Shown: positions 1-9,099 of the stretch, one piece after another
Numbering within the stretch: the first letter of the stretch is position 1
Layout of the letters: each line of letters opens with the position of its first letter
Source of the DNA: Acidobacteriota bacterium
Lineage (GTDB): Bacteria; Acidobacteriota; Terriglobia; Bryobacterales; Bryobacteraceae
Direction: 5' to 3'
DNA: 54,071 nt
NCBI GenBank assembly: GCA_018268835.1
Contig: JAFDVU010000028.1
Location: 1 to 54,071 of the forward strand
Translations under genes and position numbers: made by a program
The notes under the pieces: model-generated
What the model was told of the DNA's origin: nothing
Seen by the model: the letters and a program-made list of their open reading frames with translations, nothing else
Databases searched by the model: none

Positions 1-969
1 CTCGATCTCCGCCATCGAGTAGCGGATCACCGAATCTCTCCCGCTGAAGATCGGGCGGTTGGTTCCGAGTTCGTAGAATCGCGCCCACAACGGCGGCGCC
101 GCCGGATCCGGCACCACCGTGTTGTCGTATCCTTTCGGCGTGCCGGGCGCGGGCTTGCGCTCGATTCGAATGCCGGTGAGCTTTACCGCGCGGAACCATT
201 CCACCGCGCCCTGAATCGACCGCACCACTTCCGGCGACGGACGATCGATCCCCATCAGGAACTCGACGATCCCGACGCTTTCCGCGCCGCTCAGCGAAGG
301 ATGCTCGTAGGCGCGCGCCTTGGCTGGAGCCAGCGTTCTCTCGTCGTGCTGCGCGCACCACACCGTGAGCTTTCCATCTTCCACCACCTGAGTCTTGAGG
401 ATGCACTCGACGCCCTTCTCCATGGCACGTCGGGCGCGCGCTCGCTCGGCATCCGTGAGGAACGCGTATTCCGGCGAGCGGTTCACAATCGCGCGCAGCG
501 TCTGCATCACCCCGATCATGGCGTCGTCGTTATACGTAATGTGGTCCCAGTAGCCGTGGCGCAGCGGATAGAACTGCGGCCAGCCGCCGTTGGGATACTG
601 CGCCTCCATCAAGTACGTGAAGCCTTTGCGGAACGCCGCGGCGAAGCGCTCCTGCTTCGTCGCCATGTAGACCCGCGCCAGGTAGCGCATCTGCGTATAG
701 GTGGAATCGTTGTCGATGGTCGAGTGCGCCGCCGGATCGTGCCTTTCCTTTTCGAGCCGCGCACGTTCCTCCGCCGTCAGCGCCCGCGCCATGTCGATAT
801 TCTTGTCCCATCCGCCGATATCGTGCTGGTAGACCAGCAGATTGTCGGCGATGCGCGCGGCTTCGGCCGAACCGTACCACGCGCCGGGCTGACTGAGCGC
901 GCTGCGCCAGTTGACAGGCTGCGCGCAGGCGAGCGGAGCCAGGAGGGCGAAAACCAGCAGGTGGGACAT
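1..969 (-). CDS. Pectate lyase, PL10 family (3' end beyond window)
   Basis: Secreted enzyme that should cleave polygalacturonate by beta-elimination outside the cytoplasm. Starting at the ATG at 969, the frame stays open for 323 codons to the window edge, so the C-terminus is missing. Residues 1-17 (MSHLLVFALLAPLACAQ) form a signal peptide. They are followed by the family's repeated aromatic-glycine helices: IGGWDKNIDMA near residue 53 and AQYPNGGWPQFYPL near 115, plus a TQMRYLARVY helix. These match the alpha-barrel PL10 (PelA-type) pectate lyases. It lies 34 bp downstream of the GH42-like gene on the same strand, which suggests a plant-polysaccharide locus. The catalytic Asp/Arg region would lie further on and was not checked. 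Confidence 0.82.
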   Translation of the reverse strand, partial: MSHLLVFALLAPLACAQPVNWRSALSQPGAWYGSAEAARIADNLLVYQHDIGGWDKNIDMARALTAEERARLEKERHDPAAHSTIDNDSTYTQMRYLARVYMATKQERFAAAFRKGFTYLMEAQYPNGGWPQFYPLRHGYWDHITYNDDAMIGVMQTLRAIVNRSPEYAFLTDAERARARRAMEKGVECILKTQVVEDGKLTVWCAQHDERTLAPAKARAYEHPSLSGAESVGIVEFLMGIDRPSPEVVRSIQGAVEWFRAVKLTGIRIERKPAPGTPKGYDNTVVPDPAAPPLWARFYELGTNRPIFSGRDSVIRYSMAEIE

Positions 970-1003
970 GAAACTCCGATTATAGTCCGGGTGCCGCCGG
1001 TGC

Positions 1004-3241
1004 TCACTCCAACCGGAGCACCCGCACTTCTCCGGCTTGCATGCGCGCGTCGAAGCGCAGCCCTGGCAATTCCACCGGTGTCCCGCTGATCAGGTCCGTC
1101 GCGCGATAGTCCCCCCGCGGCAGATGCAGCGCGATCCGCGCATCCACGGGCTTGCCTTCGTGGTTGAACACGAACACCACGCGTTCGGCGCCGCGCTCCA
1201 GTATCCGTACCTCGATCCGCCCGCCCTCCGCCGTCACCGGCGCCGCGAGCCCGGCCCATTCGAGCAGCCCCGCGTAGAACCGCTCCACTTCCGTCGAGGG
1301 CGTGCTCTCGTACGCCGCGCTCACGTACGATCCCAACATCAGGGTCTTGCCGCGTCCGTAGCTCGACATCACCGCCGCCGCATTGCCACCGGCGAATCGC
1401 GCCACCACGCGTGCGCCCGCGTTCAGCGGCTCCAGCGTCTCCTCGTACCAGCGTGCCGGCAGGCGGTCGCCTGCCGCGAGGCCAGGCACCGGCCCGTCCG
1501 ACCACACCAGCGCGGTTCGTCCGCGCTCGCCCGTCTGCACCGCAATCTCGCGGCAGCCCATCACCTGGGCGAGCCCCATCCCCGGGATGCGCTCGCTCGC
1601 CACTCCGCGCTCGTTGTTCCATCCCAGCCGCGCCTCGGCCACCAGCGCGCCGCCGCCGCGCACGTACTCCGCCAGGCCCGCCGCCATGGCCTCCGGCAGC
1701 ATCGGCGGATAGGGCAGGATCACCAGTTTGTACCCCTTCAGCCCGCCCGAGGCGATCTCGCCGGCGTGCACATAATCCACCGGAACATTGCGTGGGAACA
1801 GCGCGCGGTACACGCCCAGCAGCGAATCGCGCTCGATCCCCGCGACCTCGCCTTGCGGACCGCCGTATGCCGCCGCGCGCTGCCGCCCGCCCACGAAATG
1901 CATCAGCGGGTTGTACACGATGGCGACCTCCGCGCGCGGCGGGCGCGCTTCCAGAAACAATTTCCGGTTCGCATCCACCACGCGCGCGATCCGGCCCGCC
2001 TCGCGCGCGCGTTCAGTCACCGTGCCATCGAGTTGGATCATGCCGAAGCCGCCGCTCTCGTACCCCGAACTCATCGGATACCACGCGTAATAGTTGATCC
2101 CCTTGGCGCCGCGGGTCAGCGCGCTCCAGGTCCACACCCGTAGATCCTCGGGCGTCACCGTCGGACTCACGTTGAGCGCGATGGTGCCGAACCCGGCCTG
2201 CAACTCCCCGATGTAGAACCCGCTGCGCCCGTCCGCGAACCCGAAGGAGCGTGTGAAATCCAGCAGCGCGGCCCGCCACGGCACGTCGCGATCGACGAAA
2301 CTCGAGTGCTTGGGATAGAAACTGGTGCCGTAGAAATCCACCTGCCGCGCCATGGTCCAGTCGTCGCTCTGCCCTTCCCAGTGGTGCGGCGATGCGAACA
2401 GTCCGACGCCCGCCGCGTGGCTGGTTACGATCTCCTCCGGCGCCGCGCTCTTCACCGCCGCTGCGCGCGCGTGCAGGTCCTCGCCCAGTTTGTCCACGAT
2501 GAACGCCTTCCAGTCGATGTAATCCGTGTAGGAGAGGATGGTGCTCATGCGCCCCGGTTCGACCTCGCTCCAATCCGCGAACTGCCGGTACCACGCGGTG
2601 TTGAGTTGCTCCAGCGTGCCGTACCTTTTGCGCAGCCATGCGCGAAAGCGCGCCAGCGTGTTGGGGCAGAAGCAGAACTCGGGATTCGCAATGTACGTCG
2701 GGGTAGCCCAGTTGATGACGTGCGGTTCGCTCCACAGGTCCCAGCCGAAGCACGCGGGATTGCCTCGTACGTGCGCCGCCAGCGCCGCGTAGAAGGCCAG
2801 ATCCGCCTTGCGCACACCCGGGTGGTCCAGGCAATATCCGGGCGACGATTCCGGCACCACTTTCTCGCCGTTCGAGGATACGAACAGCGAATCCGGATAG
2901 CTCCGTCCCACCCATCGCGGCGCCGAATCCATGTAGACCTGCACCATCACGCGCAGTCCTTCCTCGTGCGCCAGTTCCAGAATCACGTCGAGGTTTTCGA
3001 AATGGTATTCGCCCTGCCGCGGTTCGCCGGTGGCCCAATCGATCCACGTGCGCACGGTGTTGAAGCCCAGCGCCTTGATCTGCCGGATGTCGCGCCGCCA
3101 CACTTCCTTCTTTGCGCGCGGATTGCTCTCCAGCATGGGTGCGCGCGCCTTGCCGCCGCCGTACCACACGGCCATCGGGAAGTAGTCCGCGGCGCAAGCG
3201 GGCAGACAGAGCAGCAGATAGAGGGCGGCTTTGCCAAGCAT
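1004..3241 (-). CDS. Secreted GH42-like beta-galactosidase
   Basis: Predicted exported glycoside hydrolase of 745 residues, close to the usual GH42 length of about 650-750. A signal peptide (residues 1-17, ending ACA) precedes a TIM barrel beginning FPMAVWYGGG. The likely acid/base is Glu172 in WDLWSEPH and the likely nucleophile Glu346 in YIGELQAG; both sit where GH42 enzymes carry theirs. The middle of the protein (about 430-640) resembles the GH42 trimerisation domain, and the end resembles the small C-terminal beta domain. The family releases beta-linked galactose or related sugars. The acid/base motif has SEP rather than the common NEY, so the substrate is uncertain. It is followed by the pectate lyase gene and preceded by the metallohydrolase gene, all on the minus strand. 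Confidence 0.8.
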   Translation of the reverse strand: MLGKAALYLLLCLPACAADYFPMAVWYGGGKARAPMLESNPRAKKEVWRRDIRQIKALGFNTVRTWIDWATGEPRQGEYHFENLDVILELAHEEGLRVMVQVYMDSAPRWVGRSYPDSLFVSSNGEKVVPESSPGYCLDHPGVRKADLAFYAALAAHVRGNPACFGWDLWSEPHVINWATPTYIANPEFCFCPNTLARFRAWLRKRYGTLEQLNTAWYRQFADWSEVEPGRMSTILSYTDYIDWKAFIVDKLGEDLHARAAAVKSAAPEEIVTSHAAGVGLFASPHHWEGQSDDWTMARQVDFYGTSFYPKHSSFVDRDVPWRAALLDFTRSFGFADGRSGFYIGELQAGFGTIALNVSPTVTPEDLRVWTWSALTRGAKGINYYAWYPMSSGYESGGFGMIQLDGTVTERAREAGRIARVVDANRKLFLEARPPRAEVAIVYNPLMHFVGGRQRAAAYGGPQGEVAGIERDSLLGVYRALFPRNVPVDYVHAGEIASGGLKGYKLVILPYPPMLPEAMAAGLAEYVRGGGALVAEARLGWNNERGVASERIPGMGLAQVMGCREIAVQTGERGRTALVWSDGPVPGLAAGDRLPARWYEETLEPLNAGARVVARFAGGNAAAVMSSYGRGKTLMLGSYVSAAYESTPSTEVERFYAGLLEWAGLAAPVTAEGGRIEVRILERGAERVVFVFNHEGKPVDARIALHLPRGDYRATDLISGTPVELPGLRFDARMQAGEVRVLRLE

Positions 3242-3289
3242 AGCGATCCCACTGTAACGCGATGTGGGGCCGGTCTCCCGGCGGCCGTC

Positions 3290-4870
3290 CTATTTCATCA
3301 GCCCGCGTAGCACCGCCCGCGCCTCGGCGATCTGCCGCTCAAGTTCGGCGCGATGGCGCGGCGCCTGTTCGTCCAGGTTGTTCGGCGGATTGGCCATCTC
3401 CGCCTCCAGTTCCTTGAGGAAGCCTTCGCTCGTCTCCACGTTCCGCCGCAGCGTCTCCGGGTTCTCAAAGCCATCGTGATTCACCGTGACGTAAACCGGA
3501 GTGGTGTGCGCCACCCGCAACCGCCCGCCGTCGCAGCGAGCCGCGATCCACAAACCATGCGCCGGTGTGATGTCGGTCTCCACGCGATTGCCCGCCGCTT
3601 GCGCGATCACTTTGCCGTGGGCCACGATCGAGATCGAGTTCACACTCCCCATCGCCTCGGCGGAAATGTGCAGCCGCGTCCCGGGCGCGACGTCCAGTGA
3701 ATCGCCCGGCAGTTTCCCATTCACCGTGAGATTCAGCATCGGCCCGGTGGTGACGAATGTGTGGCCCGCCTTCAGGCCCGCCATGTAATTCTCGAAGGTC
3801 AGCGCGCCGCCGGTGTAGACGTAGAACCGCGCGTTGCCGATCTGCGCGAACTGCGGCTCGCTGCCGCCGTAGGACGGTCCCACGCCGCACCACGGAAAGT
3901 CGCTGCCCGCGAGCGCCGTGAGCCGGTAGCCCATGTCCAGGAAGCGATAGTAATGCTCCGTCGCCAGCGGTCCCTCCGGCACGCAGAACTGCACCAGTTC
4001 CAGGAAGTCCGTCTTTCCGCGCAGCGTATTCAGCACCATCCCGCGATAACCGTGGAAGCTCATGCCCTGGTGCGCGAACCCGGTCACGCCGCCGAGCGCG
4101 CGGACGCGGTCGAAGATGCGGTCGAAGGAGTAGTAGTCGCGCGTCGAGCGCACGAATTCGCGTGCGCCCAGCGAGATCGTGTGACCGATCTCCGGGGTGC
4201 GCGGTTCCTCCTGTCCCGGAGAAAGGATGCGCCCGCCTTCCTGGTACCGCCCGCGGTCGCCAAACGCGTATTGCGAGAAATACGTGGCGAAAAAATCGCC
4301 CATCTGCAGCAGGTTGCCCACGTGCAGGTCCTCCGCCGCGATCCAGCGCGCGATCTTCGGATCGTCCCCCGGCGACCGGCGCAGGTGGATGTGGTCGTCC
4401 GCCGAATACCAGCCTCGCGCCGGCATATCGACCCATCGCGCCAGGCGGAACTCGCGCGTCACGTTCGCGCCCGGCGCGAGGTCGATGCTCGCCGTCTGCG
4501 CCGTATATTCGAAGCCCTTGGAAAGTGTCAGCCGGTACGTCCCCGGCGGCAGCCGTACGCCGAAGCCGCCATCCACGTAGAAGGATCCGTCGGGTTGGAG
4601 CGCGTAACCCTCGGCGCGATCGTTCTGCCCCCACATCACCGCGATGGCTGCGCGCGGAATCGGGATTGCCGATTCGCTCACCGTCACCGCGCCGCGCACC
4701 TTCGGCCGCGCACCCGCCGAATCCTCCAGCCGCACCCGCGCCGGTACGGGATGCCCCGCCGAATCGAGGATGCGCACCGTCAGGTCCGCTTCGCGCGTCA
4801 CCTGCGCGGATTCGATCAAGGCGAACACGAACGCGCCGGCCAGCGCCGCGCGCACCAGAACCCTCCCCAT
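3290..4870 (-). CDS. CehA/McbA-type PHP-fold metallohydrolase, secreted
   Basis: A 526-residue protein with an N-terminal hydrophobic segment (about 4-20), a carboxypeptidase-regulatory-like beta domain (about 28-145), then a PHP-type metallohydrolase domain. Its first metal motif is DDHIHL, with His160 and His162. GFAHQGMSFHG and LAGSDFPW further on fit later metal-ligand strands. The family is named after carbaryl esterases but most members have no known substrate. The C-terminus (about 475-526) is a charged helix, probably coiled coil. The start is 4 bp after the stop of the DinB gene, so the two are probably co-transcribed. Export through the N-terminal segment is inferred. Function beyond hydrolase is unknown. 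Confidence 0.72.
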   Translation of the reverse strand: MGRVLVRAALAGAFVFALIESAQVTREADLTVRILDSAGHPVPARVRLEDSAGARPKVRGAVTVSESAIPIPRAAIAVMWGQNDRAEGYALQPDGSFYVDGGFGVRLPPGTYRLTLSKGFEYTAQTASIDLAPGANVTREFRLARWVDMPARGWYSADDHIHLRRSPGDDPKIARWIAAEDLHVGNLLQMGDFFATYFSQYAFGDRGRYQEGGRILSPGQEEPRTPEIGHTISLGAREFVRSTRDYYSFDRIFDRVRALGGVTGFAHQGMSFHGYRGMVLNTLRGKTDFLELVQFCVPEGPLATEHYYRFLDMGYRLTALAGSDFPWCGVGPSYGGSEPQFAQIGNARFYVYTGGALTFENYMAGLKAGHTFVTTGPMLNLTVNGKLPGDSLDVAPGTRLHISAEAMGSVNSISIVAHGKVIAQAAGNRVETDITPAHGLWIAARCDGGRLRVAHTTPVYVTVNHDGFENPETLRRNVETSEGFLKELEAEMANPPNNLDEQAPRHRAELERQIAEARAVLRGLMK

Positions 4871-4874
4871 GGCG

Positions 4875-5375
4875 TCACCTCTTTTTCGGAATGGTCAGGC
4901 TGCGCCACGCTTCGCTGCGGAAGTGTTTCGCCAGCATGACGATTTGCCCGGTGTGATAGGCGTAGTGCGCGATCTGCCGGTTGATGGCCTGCATCACGGA
5001 GTGTTCTTCCCCGCGGATGGTCACGGTGCGCGCCAGATCCTCTTCGCGCAGCGGTTCGATGGCGGCCCACACCCGCCGCCAGCCGTCCTCCCAGACCGCC
5101 AGCAGCGCCTCGCGCCCCGGCGGCGGCTCCACGAATTCGCTGGCGCGGTCGCGGTCCGGCTTCTCACCGTCGGTTGTCAGAAAATCCGTCCACCGGGACC
5201 GCATGTTGCCGGCCATGTGCTTCACCACCAGCGCGATGGAGTTCATCTCGCCATCCAGCACCGCGGCCAGTTCAGCGTCGGAAACCTGCGCAATCGCGTC
5301 TTCGGCAAGCTTCTTGTATTGGCGAAACAGGGCGCGGGAGTCTTCCAGGAAGGAGGCGGTATAGCGTACCGGCAT
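4875..5375 (-). CDS. DinB-family (DUF1572-like) protein
   Basis: A 166-residue four-helix-bundle protein of the DinB/YfiT type. Three histidines fit the family's metal site: one in LVVKHMAGN near residue 53 and the pair in QIAHYAYHTGQIV near 136-140. Some relatives act as thiol transferases using bacillithiol or mycothiol, but most are uncharacterised. No signal peptide is seen, so it should be cytoplasmic. It lies between the HtrA-like protease gene (23 bp upstream) and the metallohydrolase gene (4 bp downstream), probably in one transcript. The substrate cannot be told from sequence. Confidence 0.8.
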   Translation of the reverse strand: MPVRYTASFLEDSRALFRQYKKLAEDAIAQVSDAELAAVLDGEMNSIALVVKHMAGNMRSRWTDFLTTDGEKPDRDRASEFVEPPPGREALLAVWEDGWRRVWAAIEPLREEDLARTVTIRGEEHSVMQAINRQIAHYAYHTGQIVMLAKHFRSEAWRSLTIPKKR

Positions 5376-5398
5376 CCTCCTATTATGCGTCCGCGCGG

Positions 5399-6772
5399 TT
5401 ACTCGATTTCGAAGGCCACGAACTGATAGCGTCCGTCGCGCTCGATCCCGAGCACCACCGGGTCGCCGTGATGCAATTCGTCGATCATCTTCTGAAAGAC
5501 TCCGAGGAACGCCACCGGAACATTGTTGAGCGAGTGGATCACGTCGCCCGGCTGCAGGTCGATGAACTGCGCCTCCCCGCTGGGGGACTTCGCGGCCACG
5601 ATCAGTCCGTAGGGACGCCGCAGGTCGGATAGCAGATCCTGCACGCGTTTGTCGATCTCAATGCACAGAATGCCCAGCCGCGGCACCAGGTTCTTCTCCG
5701 GCGACGCCATGTCGGCCAGCGGATCCCATTCCGCGGACTCCTGCTGAACCGTTACCTCCAGCGCGATCCGGGACTCTCCGCGCTGTACCAGCAGTCCGAT
5801 CTTCGCGTCCGGCGGCCGGCGGTTGATGTCCGCCGCGAACTGCCGCGCGCTGTCCATCTCCCTCCCGTTCATCGAAAGGATGATATCCCTGCGCTTGAGC
5901 CCGCCCTTGGCCGCGGGACCGTCGGGATCCACGTCCGCCACGATCACACCGCGCTGCACCGGCAGCGAAAGCCCCTTCGCCATTGCCGGGGTGATGTCCT
6001 GCACATACGCTTTCACGGTGCCGCGCGAGACCCGCCCCTTGGTCCGCAACTGCCGGTACACGTTGCGCACCACGTCGCTCGGGATCGCAAAGCCGATACC
6101 CTCGTTTCCGCCCGATTGCGTCATGATGAACGAGTTGATCCCCACCAGCGCGCCGTTGTGGTCCACCAGTGCGCCACCGCTGTTGCCGGGATTGATGGAG
6201 GCGTCGGTCTGGATGTAGAGGATGGGATTATCGTCGCTTACGGCACGCGCCGGGGCGCTCACCACCCCCATCGATACGGAGTTCTGCAACCCCAGCGGAC
6301 TGCCGATCGCCAGCACGATATCCCCCTTGCGCAGCCCGTCGGAATCGCCGAAGCGCAGAGTCGGGAGGCCGGCCGCGTCGATCTTGATCAGCGCGAGATC
6401 GCTCTCGCGGTCGATGCCGATCACCCGCGCGGTCACCGGCGCGGGACGCAGCCGCGCCCCCGGTTCGTTGCCGCCCTTCGGCGGAGGCAGCACTTTCACG
6501 TCCACCGCACCCTGCACGACATGGGCGTTGGTCACGATGTAGCCCGATGGGTCGACGATGACGCCGGACCCGCTGGACTCGCGTCGCGAAATCTGGTTGG
6601 CCACCCGGCCATCGTCCACCGCCCCGTAGCCGTTGACCGCGATCTCCACCACCGCGGGAGAAACCCGTTCGGTCAGGTTCCGAATCGAGTTGCTCAGTTG
6701 CGCGAGTGCGCCGGTTTGAGCGCCTAAAACCGGCGAGACGATCAAAGAAAAAGCGAAAATCGCCGTCCGCAT
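5399..6772 (-). CDS. HtrA/DegP-like periplasmic serine protease
   Basis: A 457-residue trypsin-fold protease for quality control of envelope proteins. A signal peptide (about 1-18, ending VLGA) is followed by the catalytic domain, with His84 in TNAHVV, Asp125 in RESDLALIK and Ser198 in NPGNSGGAL. Two PDZ domains follow (about 255-345 and 365-457); the first contains GLKRRDIILSMNGRE and the second LQPGDVIHSLNNVPV. Length and domain order are those of DegP/DegQ/DegS-type proteins. The start at 6772 gives a clean signal peptide. A response-regulator fragment ends 9 bp upstream on the same strand. Which of degP, degQ or degS it corresponds to cannot be decided from sequence alone. Confidence 0.88.
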   Translation of the reverse strand: MRTAIFAFSLIVSPVLGAQTGALAQLSNSIRNLTERVSPAVVEIAVNGYGAVDDGRVANQISRRESSGSGVIVDPSGYIVTNAHVVQGAVDVKVLPPPKGGNEPGARLRPAPVTARVIGIDRESDLALIKIDAAGLPTLRFGDSDGLRKGDIVLAIGSPLGLQNSVSMGVVSAPARAVSDDNPILYIQTDASINPGNSGGALVDHNGALVGINSFIMTQSGGNEGIGFAIPSDVVRNVYRQLRTKGRVSRGTVKAYVQDITPAMAKGLSLPVQRGVIVADVDPDGPAAKGGLKRRDIILSMNGREMDSARQFAADINRRPPDAKIGLLVQRGESRIALEVTVQQESAEWDPLADMASPEKNLVPRLGILCIEIDKRVQDLLSDLRRPYGLIVAAKSPSGEAQFIDLQPGDVIHSLNNVPVAFLGVFQKMIDELHHGDPVVLGIERDGRYQFVAFEIE

Positions 6773-6781
6773 CGCTGCCGC

Positions 6782-6952
6782 TCATGAATGGAACTGGCAA
6801 CCGCGGCTCCCGCTGCCGCAGCCTGCCGGCCAGTTCCCCCAACCGGCCAGGCGGAGCATTTCTCCCGTCAGTCCCAGGACCCCGGCATCGTCATCCACTA
6901 CGAGCACCTTCCCCAAGGGTTTCGCGGCGCCGGTACGCTGAATATCGCCCAC
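6782..6952 (-). pseudogene. Truncated response-regulator receiver domain (fragment)
   Basis: Reading the minus strand from a GTG at 6952, or from further back to an in-frame TAG near 6980, gives about 56 codons. They contain GKVLVVDDDAGVLGLTGEML, the typical beta1-alpha1 start of a receiver domain with its acidic DDD pocket. After LRLAGW the similarity stops, and the frame ends at a TGA (6782-6784) just before the HtrA-like gene. The phosphoacceptor Asp, the Thr/Ser and the Lys of a receiver domain are all missing. I found no continuation in the other two minus-strand frames. It is most likely the remnant of a deleted gene; a small expressed peptide is less likely. Confidence 0.5.
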
Positions 6953-7164
6953 AAAACCAGAATAGTCGCGAACAAATCCACCTTTCTATCCCGTGGATGC
7001 AGTAGGGTCAGTATCTCCTTCGGCGTATGTTGGGTTCATCGTTCCGGGCTCGCAATCAATTGAAGAGATTGCGGAATCGGGGGTTTTACCAGGGATTTAT
7101 TTATTTCCTTTTGGGCCAATGCCTGTTATACTTTAGTGCAAATTTCTACTATTGGAGCCTGCTG
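6953..7164. other. Intergenic stretch without a supported gene
   Basis: Together with the fragment at 6782-6952 this makes 392 bp between two full genes. It is more AT-rich than its surroundings, especially from about 7060 to 7150, as expected of a promoter region. The plus-strand frames here give short peptides with no recognisable family. A plus-strand reading from 7027 that joins the next gene in frame lacks a signal-peptide pattern and was not used as the start. Confidence 0.5.
7104..7132 (+). promoter_or_regulatory. Possible promoter for the surface-protein gene
   Basis: A TATACT hexamer at 7127-7132 is a good -10 element. The best-spaced -35 candidate (TTTCCT at 7104-7109, 17 bp upstream) is poor. 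The region is AT-rich in an otherwise GC-rich window and lies 32 bp before the ATG at 7165. Confidence 0.35.
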
Positions 7165-7902
7165 ATGTTGGATTCGAACGATCAAGTGCGCCGCAGATGG
7201 GCCGGCTCGGCCCGTGTTTCTCTTTCCGTCGCTGCCTTGGTAATGGCCTCATTATCCACGGCGCAAGCCCAGATCAACACGATCCCCGGCTGGAATGGTA
7301 GTGGTTTTATCTCGTCGTTCGGTGTCACGAATACGGCGACCTATGGCGAGACGATTAGCGTACCCACCGGCGCCAGCCCGCTCAACAGTTTTTCGTTTGA
7401 GATTGGATACTGCAGCAACTCGGTCACCTTCCGGGGCGAGATCTACGCCTGGGACGGCAGCAAGGCTACCGGCCCGGCTCTCTTCGAGAGTGCGCCGCAG
7501 ACCGTTCCGGCCAGCAGCAGCTATCAGTTGGTCACGTTTAACACAGGCGGCCTCACGCTGACGCCCGGAGCTTACGTTCTGTTTGCTTCCACCTCCAGAG
7601 ATCAGGGCGATGCGCCCCCTTCCTCGTGCCGCTGGGGTTCGGTAGGCAACAACACCGCCTACGCGGGCGGTCAGTTCGTCTATATGAACAACGGTCCCGA
7701 TCCCACTCAATGGACGGCGACCACGTGGAACTTTATCGCCCAGGATCTGGCGTTCGCGGTGGATGGTCTGGTCGTGGCCGCTCCGGTCGTATCGAATGCC
7801 GCGGGTGCCCCGGCGGCCTCGACAGTCAGCCTGCTGATCGGCTTTGCCGCCCTGGCCGGGCTCGGCCTGTTCCGTCTGCGCCGTCACGGTCACGTGGTCT
7901 GA
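7165..7902 (+). CDS. Secreted protein with PEP-CTERM-like C-terminal tail
   Basis: A 245-residue exported protein of unknown function. The ATG at 7165 was chosen because a GGAG (7154-7157) lies 7 bp upstream and because it gives a signal peptide of about 33 residues ending STAQAQ. The central part is a beta-rich domain with no motif I can name (YDSNSVTF-like stretches are absent; it reads FSFEIGYCSNSVTF and YAWDGSKATG). The last 30 residues are a hydrophobic helix (VSLLIGFAALAGLGLF) followed by RLRRHGHVV, the layout of exosortase/archaeosortase sorting signals. The usual Pro-Glu-Pro before the helix is absent; the sequence there is GAPAAST. Surface anchoring or processing is therefore inferred from architecture only. 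Confidence 0.6.
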   Translation: MLDSNDQVRRRWAGSARVSLSVAALVMASLSTAQAQINTIPGWNGSGFISSFGVTNTATYGETISVPTGASPLNSFSFEIGYCSNSVTFRGEIYAWDGSKATGPALFESAPQTVPASSSYQLVTFNTGGLTLTPGAYVLFASTSRDQGDAPPSSCRWGSVGNNTAYAGGQFVYMNNGPDPTQWTATTWNFIAQDLAFAVDGLVVAAPVVSNAAGAPAASTVSLLIGFAALAGLGLFRLRRHGHVV

Positions 7903-7993
7903 CGGCTGACGTTTCCCCATCTGGCACAGCGGTAGGGGGCGGCGCCGTGTTGGCGCGGCCCGCGCACGGGAGTTAACATCGGCTCATGCAAAT

Positions 7994-8965
7994 GTGCGAG
8001 GTTTCCCCGTGGCCAGTGTGACCGCTCCCGCCGCCGTGCCTGTGACCAACCGCTATCCGCTCGAACTCCCGCCCACGCCGCTGGTCCCGGTTCAACTTTC
8101 AGGGGCGGAACCCGCCATTTGGTGCAAGCTCGAATTCCTCAACCCCAGTGGTTCCACCAAAGACCGCATCGCGCGGTACATTTTGCGTGACGCATTTGAA
8201 CGCGGCGAAGTGCGGCCCGGCGGCACCGTCATCGAGGCCTCCAGCGGATCCACCAGCATCGCCATGGCGCTGGTCTGCGCGCAGCTTGGCTTGAAGTTCA
8301 TTGCCGTGATGCCTGAAGGGGTGAGCAACGAGCGAGTGCTGATGATCCGCGCCTACGGCGGGGAGATCCACCTCTGCGGCAAGGCCGAGGGTATCGGCGC
8401 GTGTATCCGCGAAGCGGAGCGACTCGCGGCCGAACGCGGCGCCTTCCTGCCCCGGCAGTTCTCGAATCCGCGCAACGCCGAGGCCCATGCCGCCGGTACC
8501 GCGAAGGAGATCCTGGAACAGATCCCCGGCGGCCGCGTGGATGCCGTGGTCAGCGGCGTCGGCACCGGCGGAACGCTTGTCGGCCTGGTGCGCGGGTGCA
8601 CCACCGGCAAGCTCGTCCCGCGGGCCTTCCTGGCGCGGCCCGTGGACCTGGTGCGGGAACGCGACCGCGAGTGCTGCAGTTTCAGTTGCCGGATTCCCGG
8701 TGTGCTCGAGTGCGCCAGTGAGTTGTTTCGCGAATCGGACCACCCGGGGCTGGAGATCGTCGAGGTTCCCGACCGCGACGCCATCGAGACCACCCGCGCG
8801 CTCATCCGCCGGGGCTTCCCGGTAGGGCCGAGTTCCGGGCTCAACTACCGCGCGGCAGTGTCCGCCGCCCGCAGCCTTGGTACCGCCGGGGTGGTGACCG
8901 TGTTCCCTGACCGCATGGAACGCTACTTCACGACCGAATTGTTCCGGCCATTTACTGCCAGGTAG
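7994..8965 (+). CDS. Cysteine synthase-like PLP enzyme (beta family)
   Basis: A 323-residue fold-type II PLP enzyme of the CysK/CysM/CBS group, cytoplasmic. The PLP lysine is Lys56 in NPSGSTKDRIA, and the phosphate-binding loop is GVGTGGTLVG near 180. The substrate loop reads SSGSTSIAMA, where bacterial O-acetylserine sulfhydrylases usually have TSGNTG, so the acceptor or donor may differ. There is no ATG in frame; the start is GTG at 7994 or one of the GTGs at 8009 and 8018, and none has a strong ribosome-binding site. It stands alone between the surface protein and fmdB. Cysteine synthesis from O-acetylserine or O-phosphoserine is the likely role; cystathionine synthesis is an alternative. 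Confidence 0.75.
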   Translation: MRGFPVASVTAPAAVPVTNRYPLELPPTPLVPVQLSGAEPAIWCKLEFLNPSGSTKDRIARYILRDAFERGEVRPGGTVIEASSGSTSIAMALVCAQLGLKFIAVMPEGVSNERVLMIRAYGGEIHLCGKAEGIGACIREAERLAAERGAFLPRQFSNPRNAEAHAAGTAKEILEQIPGGRVDAVVSGVGTGGTLVGLVRGCTTGKLVPRAFLARPVDLVRERDRECCSFSCRIPGVLECASELFRESDHPGLEIVEVPDRDAIETTRALIRRGFPVGPSSGLNYRAAVSAARSLGTAGVVTVFPDRMERYFTTELFRPFTAR

Positions 8966-9099
8966 GAACGAGAAGGCGGCGGCTGAGGTCGAGCGGCGCT
9001 CGCTTCGTCGGGGGCAACGGAAGCGGGGAAGTGTGGGTCATGACCGGCCTCCTCCCGACCGCCGGACCGGCAGCGAAGTAGCCCCCAAATACACCGCGT

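Noticed and set aside
7027..7164. Upstream start for the surface-protein gene at 7027
   Set aside because: It would add 46 residues before a normal signal peptide and would place the candidate promoter inside the gene. The ATG at 7165 has a good ribosome-binding site.
7942..7956. Short GCGCC/GGCGC hairpin after the surface-protein gene
   Set aside because: Only five pairs and no T-run; too weak to call a terminator in GC-rich DNA.
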